Assembly: GCF_003002955.1 (NCBI RefSeq) | Contig: NZ_PVTJ01000006.1 | Coordinates: 186,001-250,000 of the forward strand | Origin: Glycomyces artemisiae | GTDB lineage: Bacteria > Actinomycetota > Actinomycetes > Mycobacteriales > Micromonosporaceae | Length of the DNA: 64,000 bases | Reading direction: 5' to 3' | Shown here: one piece after another, positions 8,971 through 17,726 of the stretch | Layout: every line of letters starts with the position of its first letter | Numbering within the stretch: the stretch's first letter is position 1 | Position numbers and translations under genes: made by a program | Notes under the pieces: generated by a model | Seen by the model: the letters and a program-made list of their open reading frames with translations, nothing else | What the model was told of the DNA's origin: nothing | Database searches by the model: none

Positions 8971-10619
8971 TACATCCGCTCCGGGGCCGAGACGCCGAGC
9001 AGCGCGAGGGCGTTCGCGAGGACCGTGCGCGTCGCGTCGACGACCCACAGCCGGGCGCGGTTGAGGTCCGTGGGCTCCTCGTCGCCGACGGGCAGGACCC
9101 GGCAGTCGTGCTGGAACCGGTGATAGGCGCCCGCGAGCTCCTCGGCGTACCGGGCGACCCGGTGCGGCTCGCGCAGCTCGGCGGCGGTCGCGACCACCGA
9201 CGGGAACTCCGCGAGGGCCTTGAGCAGGTCCGACTCGCGCTCGTGCGTGAGCACCGACGCGTCGTAGCTCTCGCCCTTGTCGACGCCGCGGTCGGCGGCG
9301 TTGCGCAGGACCCCGGCGATGCGGGCGTGCGCGTACTGCACGTAGTAGACCGGGTTGTCGCTGGAGTTGCGGGTCCACAGGTCGATGTCGAGGTCGATCG
9401 AGGAGTCCGCGGAGTAGCGCGCCAGCGCGTACCGGGCGGCGTCCACGCCGATCGCGGAGACGATGTCGTCGAGGCCGAGGACCGTGCCCGCGCGCTTGGA
9501 CATCCGCAGCGGCTTGCCGTCGCGCAGGAGGTTGACGAGCTGGCCGATGAGGATTTCGAGCGTGCCCGGCTCGTCGCCGAAGGCCCGGCTCATGGCCTGC
9601 ATGCGGCCGATGTAGCCGTGGTGGTCGGCGCCGAGCATGATGACGAGCTTGTCGAAGCCGCGCTCGCGCTTGTCGAGGTAGTAGGCGCAGTCGGCGGCGA
9701 AGTAGGTCCACTCGCCGTTCGACTTCTTCAGCGGCCGGTCCTTGTCGTCGCCGAAGGTGGTGGTGCGCAGCCAGAGCGCGCCTTCCGACTCGAAGATGTG
9801 GCCCTGCTTGTCGAGGCGCTCCACGGCGGCGTCGAGTTCGCCCTTGTCGTGGAGGTCCTTCTCGTTGAAGAAGACGTCGAAGTGGGTCCCGAAGTCGGCG
9901 AGGTCGGACTTGATCTCGGCGAACATGAGGTCGACCCCGGCGACCCGGAAGACCTCCTGCGGGTCGTCGGCGTCGAGCGCGTCGGGGTGCTGCTTGAGCA
10001 CGTCGGCGGTGATGTCGGCGATGTAGGCGCCGCCGTAGCCGTTCTCGGGGGTCGGCTCGCCCTTGGCGCTGGCGAGGAGCGACGCGGAGAAGTTGTCGAT
10101 CTGGGAGCCGGCGTCGTTGAAGTAGTACTCGGCGGTGACCTTCGCGCCGGAGGCGCGCATGACCCGGGCGAGGGCGTCGCCGACGGCGGCCCAGCGGACG
10201 GCGCCGATGTGGACGGGCCCGGTCGGGTTCGCGGAGACGAACTCCAGGTTGACGTTGTGTCCGGCCATGGACTCGTTGGCGCCGTAGGTGTCTCCGGCGG
10301 CGACGATCTTCCCGGCGATCTCGCCCGCGGCGGCGGCGTCGAGGGTGATGTTGAGGAAGCCGGGTCCGGCGATGTCGACCTTGGCGACACCGTCGGTGCT
10401 GGTCAAATTCTTGGCGATCTGCTCGGCGAGGGCGCGCGGGTTGGTGCCGGCCTTCTTCGCGGTCTGGAGCGCGATGTTGGAGGCGTAGTCGCCGTGCTTG
10501 GGGTCCCTGGGTCGCTCCACCGCCGTCGCGGCGGGCAGTACGGCGGCGTCGAGGTTCAGGGCCTCGAAGGCATCGCGCGTAGCGGACAGCACTTTCTCTG
10601 CGAGCGTCTCAGGAGTCAC
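8970..10619 (-). CDS. argS: Arginyl-tRNA synthetase
   Basis: ArgS charges tRNA-Arg. The 549-residue class I enzyme has an N-terminal Add1-like domain, the HIGH-type signature in [16 protein letters not shown] (HIGA at 137-140), the KMSKS equivalent [11 protein letters not shown], and a C-terminal anticodon-binding helical domain ([13 protein letters not shown] onward). The start is GTG at 10619. No clear ribosome-binding site precedes it, but a -10 hexamer TACGAT ends six bases upstream, so a leaderless mRNA is likely. It shares one base with the downstream lysA. Confidence 0.96.
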   Translation of the reverse strand: MTPETLAEKVLSATRDAFEALNLDAAVLPAATAVERPRDPKHGDYASNIALQTAKKAGTNPRALAEQIAKNLTSTDGVAKVDIAGPGFLNITLDAAAAGEIAGKIVAAGDTYGANESMAGHNVNLEFVSANPTGPVHIGAVRWAAVGDALARVMRASGAKVTAEYYFNDAGSQIDNFSASLLASAKGEPTPENGYGGAYIADITADVLKQHPDALDADDPQEVFRVAGVDLMFAEIKSDLADFGTHFDVFFNEKDLHDKGELDAAVERLDKQGHIFESEGALWLRTTTFGDDKDRPLKKSNGEWTYFAADCAYYLDKRERGFDKLVIMLGADHHGYIGRMQAMSRAFGDEPGTLEILIGQLVNLLRDGKPLRMSKRAGTVLGLDDIVSAIGVDAARYALARYSADSSIDLDIDLWTRNSSDNPVYYVQYAHARIAGVLRNAADRGVDKGESYDASVLTHERESDLLKALAEFPSVVATAAELREPHRVARYAEELAGAYHRFQHDCRVLPVGDEEPTDLNRARLWVVDATRTVLANALALLGVSAPERM

Positions 10620-10631
10620 CCGGTAATCGTA
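10620..10631 (-). promoter_or_regulatory. Putative leaderless promoter of argS-lysA
   Basis: TACGAT (10626-10631 read on the minus strand) fits the actinobacterial -10 pattern TANNNT and ends six bases before the GTG start. Transcription would begin at or next to the start codon, which explains the missing ribosome-binding site. Confidence 0.5.
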
Positions 10632-10722
10632 GACTCCCGGCTTCTGGGCCTGCGAGTGATAAAGGCCCGTGTGGCCTGCACCGGTAGGTTGTCAGTGGCA
10701 ACTCCGACGGAAGGCTCCGAAC

Positions 10723-11424
10723 ATGCGCACGCTTCGCACCCGCTGGACGGCACTCGCTCCCCTCTTCGCCTTGGCGGCCCTCGCCGCCTGCACTCCGGCC
10801 GCCGATTCGGGGGAGGACGGCGCGGCGGCCGGCGACGAGACCTCGCAGGAGGCGGCGCAGGGCGTCGCGATCGAGGGCGTGGAGTCGTTCTACGGGGAGT
10901 ACGGCGACTACGTGACGGTGATGGCCGCGATCCAGGACGGCGAGGTCACCGCGGAGGACCTGGAGTACCCGTTCGTGGCGCAGCAGGAGCACGTGGACAC
11001 GGCGACGGACTGGGACGGGCAGCCGCCGGTGTACGACCTGGTGCCCCCGGCGGGCGGGAACCACCTGAGCGTGTGGCAGACGTGCACCGGGTCGGTGTAC
11101 GACGCGCCGCTGATCGACGGGCACGCGGTCCACTCGATGGAGCACGGCGCGGTGTGGCTGACGTACGACCCGGAACTGGTCGCGCCGGAGGCGGTCGACG
11201 CGCTGGCGCTGCTGATCCAGAACCGGGACTACTCGCTGATGAGCCCGTACCCGGGGCAGGGGCCTGCGGTGTCGCTCCAGTCGTGGGGCAACCGGTACCA
11301 GACCGACGACCCGGCGGACCCGGTGATCGAGGCGTACCTGGACGAGTTCATCCTCAACGACCGGTTCAACCCGGAGTCGATGGCGACCTGCGCAGGTGGG
11401 GTGAACACGACGGTCGAGTCGTAG
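10723..11424 (+). CDS. DUF3105 lipoprotein
   Basis: The 233-residue predicted lipoprotein has a signal peptide and lipobox ending in LAAC (Cys23), then an acidic linker, then a DUF3105 domain at about residues 60-233. The domain shows PPAGGNHLSVWQTCTGSVY and VHSMEHGAVWLTYDP, the hallmark histidines and tryptophans of the family. The function of DUF3105 is not established. ATG at 10723 has GGAAGG nine bases upstream. It is divergent from argS and followed by a second DUF3105 gene and a DUF305 gene, which suggests a common extracytoplasmic role. The two DUF3105 proteins align well over their domains, so they are paralogues. Confidence 0.88.
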   Translation: MRTLRTRWTALAPLFALAALAACTPAADSGEDGAAAGDETSQEAAQGVAIEGVESFYGEYGDYVTVMAAIQDGEVTAEDLEYPFVAQQEHVDTATDWDGQPPVYDLVPPAGGNHLSVWQTCTGSVYDAPLIDGHAVHSMEHGAVWLTYDPELVAPEAVDALALLIQNRDYSLMSPYPGQGPAVSLQSWGNRYQTDDPADPVIEAYLDEFILNDRFNPESMATCAGGVNTTVES

Positions 11425-11577
11425 CCGGACGGGCACGGGCCGCGCATAAGCCTCGTCTCTAAAGAAGGGTCGCGGCCCGACCAGGTAAGGTGGCCTACGC
11501 GAGTGGTGTTCATGCCGGGCCCTCCCCCGGTGCCGCTGGCTCAACCTGTCGTCGACGATAGAGGCACGCCCCGCGAT

Positions 11578-12522
11578 ATGGCTACCAAGAAGCAATCCGC
11601 CACCAAGAGCGCCGGCAAGGGCAGCACTGGCAAAGGCGACTCCGCCGAGGACCCGAAGGAGACTCCGGTGAAGGAGTCCGCCGGGTCCAAGGGCTCGTCC
11701 AAGGCCAAGACCTCGGGCAAGACCCCGGCCAAGGGCGCCGGGAAGACGCCCGCCAAGAGCTCCGGCAAGAGCGCCTTCGACACCTCCTCGAAGAACGCGA
11801 AGTCCGGACCCGGCCGCAAGGGCCGCGCGGTCCAGGTGAAGCAGCCGAAGCCGTGGGGCATGATCCTCACGTTCGCCGGCGTCGGCGTCGTCGCGCTCGG
11901 CCTCATCGGGGCCGCCGTGTTCGTCGTCTGGGACCGGAGCCAGCCGCCGGAAGGCGTCACCGACTACTACGGCGAGTACGCCAACTACTCGGAGGTCTCC
12001 AAGGCCCTCCAGGACGGCGACGTCACCGAAGAGGACCTGGAGCACCCGTGGGTGGTCCAGCAGACGCACGTCGACGGCGACGAGGACACCTCGAACGACA
12101 ACCCCACGTACGAGACGACCCCGCCGACCGGCGGCAACCACCTCGGCGCGTGGCAGACCTGCACCGGCTCGGTGTACGCGGCCGCGATCGTCGACGGCAA
12201 CGCCGTCCACTCCCTGGAGCACGGCGCGGTCTGGCTGACCTACGACCCGGCGCTGGTCGACGGCGACGGCATCGCGCAGCTCTCCGAGAAGATCAACGGC
12301 CGCGACTACACCCTCATGAGCCCCTACCCCGAGCAGGGCGTGGAAGTGTCGGTCCAGGCGTGGGGCGTCCAGTACCAGACGGACGACCTGAACGACCCGA
12401 AGATCGACGAGTTCCTGGACTACTACATCCAGAACGCCGACAACACGGCCGAGGCCAACGCGGCGTGCTCCGGCGGCGTCTCGACCACGGTCGAGGACGC
12501 CGGGCAGATGCCGACGGGCTGA
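11578..12522 (+). CDS. DUF3105 membrane-anchored protein
   Basis: The 314-residue protein has a lysine-, serine- and glycine-rich cytoplasmic N-terminus (about residues 1-95), one transmembrane helix (GMILTFAGVGVVALGLIGAA, about 100-122), and an external DUF3105 domain with PPTGGNHLGAWQTCTGSVY and VHSLEHGAVWLTYDP. It is the paralogue of the lipoprotein just upstream but anchored by a helix instead of lipid. The start is uncertain: the ATG at 11578 is chosen because the basic tail begins there, but its ribosome-binding site is weak, and the open frame begins at 11503. The function is unknown. Confidence 0.85.
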   Translation: MATKKQSATKSAGKGSTGKGDSAEDPKETPVKESAGSKGSSKAKTSGKTPAKGAGKTPAKSSGKSAFDTSSKNAKSGPGRKGRAVQVKQPKPWGMILTFAGVGVVALGLIGAAVFVVWDRSQPPEGVTDYYGEYANYSEVSKALQDGDVTEEDLEHPWVVQQTHVDGDEDTSNDNPTYETTPPTGGNHLGAWQTCTGSVYAAAIVDGNAVHSLEHGAVWLTYDPALVDGDGIAQLSEKINGRDYTLMSPYPEQGVEVSVQAWGVQYQTDDLNDPKIDEFLDYYIQNADNTAEANAACSGGVSTTVEDAGQMPTG

Positions 12523-12606
12523 CCGCGGCGAACCTTTCGGGCCGACGCTCGTTAGGCATGACGAGGGCGCGGGCGCTCCGCGAGGGCGCCCGCCGAAGGA
12601 GGACGA

Positions 12607-13224
12607 ATGAGCTTGTGGCGCAGGCCCGCACTGCTGATCGCGATCACCGCCGTGCTCATGCTCGCCGCGGGCGGCGCGGTCGGCTACGTGGTCGGCACGT
12701 CCTCGCCCGGCAACGACTCGGTCGAGGCCGGGTTCGCGCGCGACATGATCACGCACCACCAGCAGGCCGTCGACATGGCCATGTACGAGTGGCAGAACGG
12801 CTCCGACGAGACGATGAAGGCCGTCGCGTACGACATCGCCACCTCCCAGAGCGCCGAGATGGGCATGTACCGCTCCTGGCTGCGCCAGTGGGGCGTGCAG
12901 CTGTCCAGCGGCGAGCCGATGGCGTGGGCGGGCGAGGAGCACGCCCACGACTCCGAGGCCGCCGGGGGGCTCATGCCCGGCATGGCGACCGACGAGCAGC
13001 TCGCGGAGTTCAAGACCACCACGGGGACCGACGCGGACGTCATGTTCGCGAACCTGATGATCGACCACCACATCGGCGGCGTCGACATGGCGAAGGCCGC
13101 GCTGGACCTGACCGACGACGAGCTGGTCGCGGACGCGGCGCAGCGCACGATCACGGTGCAGCAGGCCGAGATCGAGAACCTCGAAGGCCACCGCGACCGG
13201 ATCCTCTCGACCGTCGAGAACTAG
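12607..13224 (+). CDS. DUF305 protein
   Basis: The 205-residue protein has an N-terminal hydrophobic segment (about residues 7-28) that acts as an anchor or signal, then two ferritin-like DUF305 halves with the repeated motifs MITHHQQAVDMAM and MIDHHIGGVDMAK. MPGMAT between them is also typical. Paired histidines and methionines suggest metal (often copper) handling, but the family role is not proven. The ATG has a strong GGAGG upstream. It follows the second DUF3105 gene by 84 bases and precedes the next gene by 10, so it belongs to the same cluster. Confidence 0.9.
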   Translation: MSLWRRPALLIAITAVLMLAAGGAVGYVVGTSSPGNDSVEAGFARDMITHHQQAVDMAMYEWQNGSDETMKAVAYDIATSQSAEMGMYRSWLRQWGVQLSSGEPMAWAGEEHAHDSEAAGGLMPGMATDEQLAEFKTTTGTDADVMFANLMIDHHIGGVDMAKAALDLTDDELVADAAQRTITVQQAEIENLEGHRDRILSTVEN

Positions 13225-13234
13225 GGAGTCCGCC

Positions 13235-13939
13235 GTGAGCGACAACTGGGGACCGCGATACGGCGACCCGGCGCACCCGACCACCGGGGAGCTGCCCCGG
13301 GTCGGCGACGGCCGCGGCACCGACGAGCTCAAGACCGTCCAGGTCGACACCGTCTCCGGCGCGCTCCCCCGCACGCGCGAGCCGTCCCGGCCGCGCTACT
13401 CCTGGGAGCGCCCCGACGACCACGGCCGCTTCACCGAGCCCTCGGCGCCCCGCGAGGAGCCCCGGGCGGGCGGCTGGTCGGTCCCGCGCGCGGGCCGCGA
13501 CGGCTCGCCGCCGACCGACATGCAGTCCAACCGGTTCCGGTACTCCTGGGAGACCTCGCAGCCGCGCATGGAGCCCTCGCGGCCCCGCTCCGACGACACG
13601 ACGCAGTTCGCGCGCGTCGGCGACGGCCTGCGGGGCGCGGTCGGGCCGGTGACCGTCCAGGTCGACCACGTCCGCATCGACGGCGGACTCACCTCCGGCG
13701 ACACGCAGCTGCTCCCCACGTCGGCGTTCATGCGGCCCAAGCCCGAGGAGATCCCCGAGGCGTACGAGTCGCCCCAGCCCGAGCCGGGCACCGGCTCGAT
13801 GCCCGCGATGCGCCACCAGATCGGCCCCGACTGGACCCAGACCCCGCTGCGGCTCCTCGCCGCCGCCGTCGTCGCCACCGCCGTCCTCGGCGCCTCCGCC
13901 GCGAGCCTCATCACGATCGGCAACTGGATCAACCCCTGA
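13235..13939 (+). CDS. Tail-anchored protein of unknown function
   Basis: I do not recognise this 234-residue protein. It starts at GTG 13235 with AGGGAG upstream. Most of it is hydrophilic, rich in R, P, D and S, and probably disordered. A short phrase RYSWE appears twice (RYSWERPDD and RYSWETSQP), as do TVQVD segments, suggesting an internal duplication. The last ~30 residues form one hydrophobic helix (LRLLAAAVVATAVLGASAAS), so the C-terminus is membrane-inserted. It lies 10 bases after the DUF305 gene, so the two are probably co-transcribed. Confidence 0.7.
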   Translation: MSDNWGPRYGDPAHPTTGELPRVGDGRGTDELKTVQVDTVSGALPRTREPSRPRYSWERPDDHGRFTEPSAPREEPRAGGWSVPRAGRDGSPPTDMQSNRFRYSWETSQPRMEPSRPRSDDTTQFARVGDGLRGAVGPVTVQVDHVRIDGGLTSGDTQLLPTSAFMRPKPEEIPEAYESPQPEPGTGSMPAMRHQIGPDWTQTPLRLLAAAVVATAVLGASAASLITIGNWINP

Positions 13940-13978
13940 CGGCCTGAAAATGTCGCACCCTTGCGGGAACATGGACAT

Positions 13979-14347
13979 ATGGCTACCTGGGACGACGTGG
14001 TCGAGATCGCGATGCGCTACCCCGAGGTCGAAGAGACCACCAGCTGGCAGACGCCCTCCCTCAAAGTGAAGGGCCGCTTCTTCGCCCGCCTCCGCACCGA
14101 GGCCGAAGGCGGCCTCGCGATCGTCTGCGACCCGAGCGAGAAAGCCGCCCTCCTCGCCTCCGCAGACCCGACCTACTACACCACCAAGCACTACGACGGC
14201 TACGCCATGATCCTCGTCGACCTCGCCAGGATCGAACTCCCCCGCCTCGCCGAACTCATCGAGGACGCCTGGCTCCTCAAGGCCCCCATCAGGGTCCACA
14301 AGGCGCACGAGGCGTCGCGGAACGACTCACCCGGCGCCGACGGGTGA
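13979..14347 (+). CDS. MmcQ/YjbR family protein
   Basis: The 122-residue protein fits the small DNA-binding-like MmcQ/YjbR (CyaY-fold) family: ATWDDVVEIAMRYPEVEE at the start, WQTPSLKVKGRFFARL in the middle and a C-terminal LIEDAWLLKAP. The exact role is unknown; members bind DNA or act as small regulators. ATG 13979 lies in the same frame as an upstream TTG (13961), but GGGA precedes the ATG at a proper distance. A strong bidirectional terminator follows. Confidence 0.85.
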   Translation: MATWDDVVEIAMRYPEVEETTSWQTPSLKVKGRFFARLRTEAEGGLAIVCDPSEKAALLASADPTYYTTKHYDGYAMILVDLARIELPRLAELIEDAWLLKAPIRVHKAHEASRNDSPGADG

Positions 14348-14392
14348 GCACTCCGGGAACGCCGAGGGCCGCCCCACCCGTCCGGTCCGAAC

Positions 14393-14429
14393 AGGAAGGG
14401 CCCGGCCGCATCGCGGCCGGGCCCTTCCT
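14393..14429. terminator. Bidirectional terminator between convergent genes
   Basis: A perfect 17-bp stem (14393-14409 with 14413-14429) with a three-base ATC loop. It lies between the convergent MmcQ-like and Rpn-like genes and can serve both. The stem also gives purine/T-rich ends on each strand. Confidence 0.85.
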
Positions 14430-14445
14430 GAAGTCGAGCTGAGGG

Positions 14446-15324
14446 TCAGTCGAAGATCGCTTCGACGTCGTGTGCGCTGAACGCGCTGGTGAACCAGCGG
14501 TCCGCCTGGTCGGGATCAGTGCATGACAGGATCCGCTCTCGTGCCGCGTCGGGTACCTCGACCTTGCGGAGTTCGAGAAGTTCGAGCACGGCTTCGGCTT
14601 TGCCGAGCGCCTTCCCGCGCACCTCGCCGCGCGCCTCGCCCTTGAGCTCCAGCCTGCCGGCGGGGCTCTCCAGGTACTCCTGGTACGTCATGCTCATGTA
14701 TTCCTCCAAGACGTTGCATGCTTCGGTCGAGAGAAGTTGCATCGCCCATCCAGCATACTGCTGGCGGTCGGACTCGGACAGCTCGTTGAGCCTCCGGCCG
14801 AGGCGGTGGGCGACCTGTTCGGCCTGCGGTCCTCCGCAGGCGGCTTTGAGGATCAGGATCTCGACCGCGCCTACGGCGCTCCGATCCTCGTTGATCTCCA
14901 GGAGCTCCTCCGGATTGATCACGTCCGGGAGCAGGGTGAAGCCGGGCGGCCCGACTTCGATGGGCCGCCGCGCCCAGTCCGCTGTCGCCTCATCGGTGCA
15001 GACTGCGAGCAGCCGCACCGGGCACTGGAGACGGGCGCGGAGGATCGTCACGTACATCGGCCAGCTGAACTGCTTCCGATTGTCCTGGTGCCGTTGGACT
15101 TCGATGATCACAGCGAAGACGGGCACCCCCGCCTCGCTGCGGAACACTGCCGCGTTGTCGCAGTTGAGTTCCAGGGGGTCATTGTTGGTGAGCGCCTCCG
15201 ATTCGGACAGTGCGCTGGCATACGCGGGGATCGCGGCGCCGAGCGTCTTGACGAGCAGCTCGGCCGCGAGTTCCGGGCGAGCCTGGAACAGGCGGATGGG
15301 GACCTCATGCGAATGGGTGACCAT
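14446..15324 (-). CDS. Rpn-like PD-(D/E)XK nuclease-fold protein
   Basis: The 292-residue protein resembles a large actinomycete family related to RpnC/recombination-promoting nucleases. It starts HSHEVPIRLFQARPELAAEL. The nuclease-like core is LELNCDNAAVF with D and then VFAVIIEVQRHQD, giving the D...ExQ pattern, followed by RARLQCPVRLLAVCTDEATADWA. A helical C-terminal part contains charged GEARGEVRGKALGKAE repeats, common in this family. Members occur as scattered multi-copy genes of unknown role. Codon use is somewhat less biased than in its neighbours, which fits transfer. Catalytic activity is not certain. Confidence 0.75.
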   Translation of the reverse strand: MVTHSHEVPIRLFQARPELAAELLVKTLGAAIPAYASALSESEALTNNDPLELNCDNAAVFRSEAGVPVFAVIIEVQRHQDNRKQFSWPMYVTILRARLQCPVRLLAVCTDEATADWARRPIEVGPPGFTLLPDVINPEELLEINEDRSAVGAVEILILKAACGGPQAEQVAHRLGRRLNELSESDRQQYAGWAMQLLSTEACNVLEEYMSMTYQEYLESPAGRLELKGEARGEVRGKALGKAEAVLELLELRKVEVPDAARERILSCTDPDQADRWFTSAFSAHDVEAIFD

Positions 15325-15421
15325 GACATGAAACGTTATTGAGGTTCACCGCATGATTCGCGTTTCGACGCTCCGACACGCATGATGTTCAGAGTGAAGA
15401 GTGTCACCGTCAGTGACAACG

Positions 15422-15458
15422 GATTCGGGGCCAGTCGCTGCGCGACTGGCCCCGAATC
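15422..15458 (-). terminator. Terminator of cysDN
   Basis: A perfect 16-bp stem (15422-15437 with 15443-15458) with a five-base loop begins 11 bases after the cysN stop. A second weaker GTCAC/GTGAC inverted repeat lies just beyond. Confidence 0.8.
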
Positions 15459-15469
15459 TCTTGCGGTGC

Positions 15470-16747
15470 TTAGACGATGATGCCCGCGCCGACGGTGCGG
15501 TTGTCGGATTCGTCGATGATGATGAAGCCGCCGGTGGAGCGGTTGCGGCGGTAGTCGTCGCAGAGGAGCGGCTTCGTGGTGCGGAGCGTGACGCGGCCGA
15601 TCTCGTTGAGCTTCAGCTCGTTCGCGGTTTCGTCGCGGTGGAGGGTGTTGACGTCGAGCTGGTACTGGACGTCCTTGACGACGGCGCGCGCGTCGGCCGT
15701 GGTGTGCTTGATGGCGTACTTGCCGCGCAGGCGCAGCGGCCGGGACTCGTCCATCCAGCAGACCATCGCCTCGATGTCCTGGGCGACGCGCGGCTGGTTG
15801 CCGGGGCGGCAGAGCATGTCGCCGCGGGAGACGTCGAGCTCGTCCTCCAGGCGGACCGTGACCGACAGGGGCGGGAACGCCTCGTCGAGGGTCCCGTCGG
15901 CGGTCTCGATCGACGCGATGCGGGAGGTGAAGCCGCTGGGCAGCACCATGACCTCGTCGCCGGGCTTCATGACGCCGGAGGCGATCTGGCCCGCGTAGCC
16001 GCGGTAGTCGTGGTTGTCGCTGGAGTGCGGCCGGATCACGTGCTGGACCGGGAAGCGCACGTCGACGAGGTTGCGGTCCGAGGCGATGTGGACCTTCTCC
16101 AGGTGGTGGAGGAGGCTCGGGCCCTGGAACCACGGCATGTTCTCGGAGCGGTGGACGACGTTGTCGCCCTTGAGCGCCGAGATCGGGACCACGGTGAGGT
16201 CGGGGACTTCGAGCTTCGTCGCGAACGCCTTGAACTCGTTCTCGATCTGCTTGAACACGGCCTCGTCGTAGTCCACGAGGTCCATCTTGTTGACGCACAG
16301 GACCATGTGCGGGACGCGCAGCAGCGAGCACAGGAACGCGTGCCGCCGCGACTGCTCCACCAGGCCCTTGCGGGCGTCCACGAGGATCAGCGCCAGGTCG
16401 GCGGTCGAGGCGCCGGTGACCATGTTCCGCGTGTACTGGATGTGCCCGGGGGTGTCCGCGATGATGAACTTCCGCTCGGGCGTGGAGAAGTAGCGGTACG
16501 CGACGTCGATGGTGATGCCCTGCTCGCGCTCCGAGCGCAGGCCGTCGGTGAGCAGCGCCAGGTCGGTGTACTCGTCGCCGCGGCCCGCGGAGACGGCCTC
16601 GACGGCGTCCCACTGGTCGTCGAACAGCGACTTCGAGTCGAACAGGAGCCGCCCGATGAGCGTGGACTTGCCGTCGTCGACCGAACCGGCCGTGGCGAAG
16701 CGCAGCAGCTCGTGCGTGTCCTCGCGCGAGGTCAGCGTGTCGGTCAT
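15470..16747 (-). CDS. cysN: Sulfate adenylyltransferase subunit 1 (GTPase)
   Basis: CysN is the GTPase subunit that drives ATP sulfurylase. The 425-residue protein has G1 GSVDDGKSTLIGRLL (residues 21-35), G3 DTPGH and G4 NKMD, followed by two beta-barrel domains as in elongation-factor relatives. There is no C-terminal APS-kinase extension, so it is CysN, not a CysNC fusion. Its ATG (16747) abuts the TAG of cysD with no gap. A terminator follows. No cysC or cysH is in the window. Confidence 0.96.
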   Translation of the reverse strand: MTDTLTSREDTHELLRFATAGSVDDGKSTLIGRLLFDSKSLFDDQWDAVEAVSAGRGDEYTDLALLTDGLRSEREQGITIDVAYRYFSTPERKFIIADTPGHIQYTRNMVTGASTADLALILVDARKGLVEQSRRHAFLCSLLRVPHMVLCVNKMDLVDYDEAVFKQIENEFKAFATKLEVPDLTVVPISALKGDNVVHRSENMPWFQGPSLLHHLEKVHIASDRNLVDVRFPVQHVIRPHSSDNHDYRGYAGQIASGVMKPGDEVMVLPSGFTSRIASIETADGTLDEAFPPLSVTVRLEDELDVSRGDMLCRPGNQPRVAQDIEAMVCWMDESRPLRLRGKYAIKHTTADARAVVKDVQYQLDVNTLHRDETANELKLNEIGRVTLRTTKPLLCDDYRRNRSTGGFIIIDESDNRTVGAGIIV

Positions 16748-17650
16748 CTAGAAGTACCCTTCCCGCTTGCGGTCTTCCATGGCCGCTTCAGAGGTCTTGT
16801 CGTCGCCGCGGGTCGCGCCGCGCTCGGTGACGCGGGTGACCTCGACCTCGGCGATGATCTCCTCGATCGTCGTCGCCTCGGAGCGGACCCCGGCGGTCAG
16901 GTTCGCGTCGCCGACGGTGCGGTAGCGGACGGTCTCCTTGAAGACGGTCTCGCCTTCGCGCACCTGGATGAACTCGTTGACCGCGTAGAGCATCCCGCCG
17001 CGGTCGACCACCTCGCGCTCGGACGCGAAGTACACCTCGGGCAGCGGGATCGACTCGGAGCCGATGTAGCGCCACACGTCGAGCTCGGTCCAGTTCGACA
17101 GCGGGAACACCCGGATCTGCTCGCCCGGGTGGACGCGCCCGTTGTACAGGTTCCACAGCTCGGGCCGCTGGTTCTTCGGGTCCCACTGGCCGAAGTCGTC
17201 GCGGAAGGAGAACACGCGCTCCTTGGCGCGGGCCTTCTCCTCGTCGCGGCGGGCCCCGCCGAACAGGGCGTCGAACTGGTACTTCTCGGCGGCCTCCAGG
17301 AGCACGGGCGTCTGGATGCGGTTGCGGGTGCCGTCCGGCGGCTCGGTGACCATGCCGCGGTCGATGGCGTCCTGCACGGACGCGACGATGAGCTGGACGC
17401 CGGTCTCGGCGACCCGGCGGTCGCGGTAGTCGATGACCTCCGCGAAGTTCTGGCCGGTGTCGACGTGCATGACCGGGAACGGGATCGGCGCGGGCGCGAA
17501 CGCCTTCTGTGCCAGGTGCAGCATGACGATCGAGTCCTTGCCGCCCGAGAAGAGCAGCACGGGGCGCTGACAGGTGGCCGCGACCTCACGGAAGATGAAG
17601 ATCGCCTCGGCCTCCAGCGCGGCGGTATGGCTGATTCGATAGTCGCTCAC
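16748..17650 (-). CDS. cysD: Sulfate adenylyltransferase subunit 2
   Basis: CysD carries out adenylation of sulfate to APS with ATP. The 300-residue protein is a PP-loop ATPase with SGGKDS at residues 35-40, the FGGARRDEEKARAKER segment and DVWRYIGSESI. The start is GTG at 17650, with AGGAG about 11 bases upstream. It is the first gene of the cysD-cysN pair and lies 76 bases after cysQ, so sulfate activation and PAP removal are encoded together. Confidence 0.97.
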   Translation of the reverse strand: MSDYRISHTAALEAEAIFIFREVAATCQRPVLLFSGGKDSIVMLHLAQKAFAPAPIPFPVMHVDTGQNFAEVIDYRDRRVAETGVQLIVASVQDAIDRGMVTEPPDGTRNRIQTPVLLEAAEKYQFDALFGGARRDEEKARAKERVFSFRDDFGQWDPKNQRPELWNLYNGRVHPGEQIRVFPLSNWTELDVWRYIGSESIPLPEVYFASEREVVDRGGMLYAVNEFIQVREGETVFKETVRYRTVGDANLTAGVRSEATTIEEIIAEVEVTRVTERGATRGDDKTSEAAMEDRKREGYF

Positions 17651-17726
17651 CGGCGCAGTGCTCCTCTCAGCTCGACCCCGGACGGGGTGTCGGTCGTTGT
17701 CTTGCGGCCCTTGCGGACCGGTGCGG

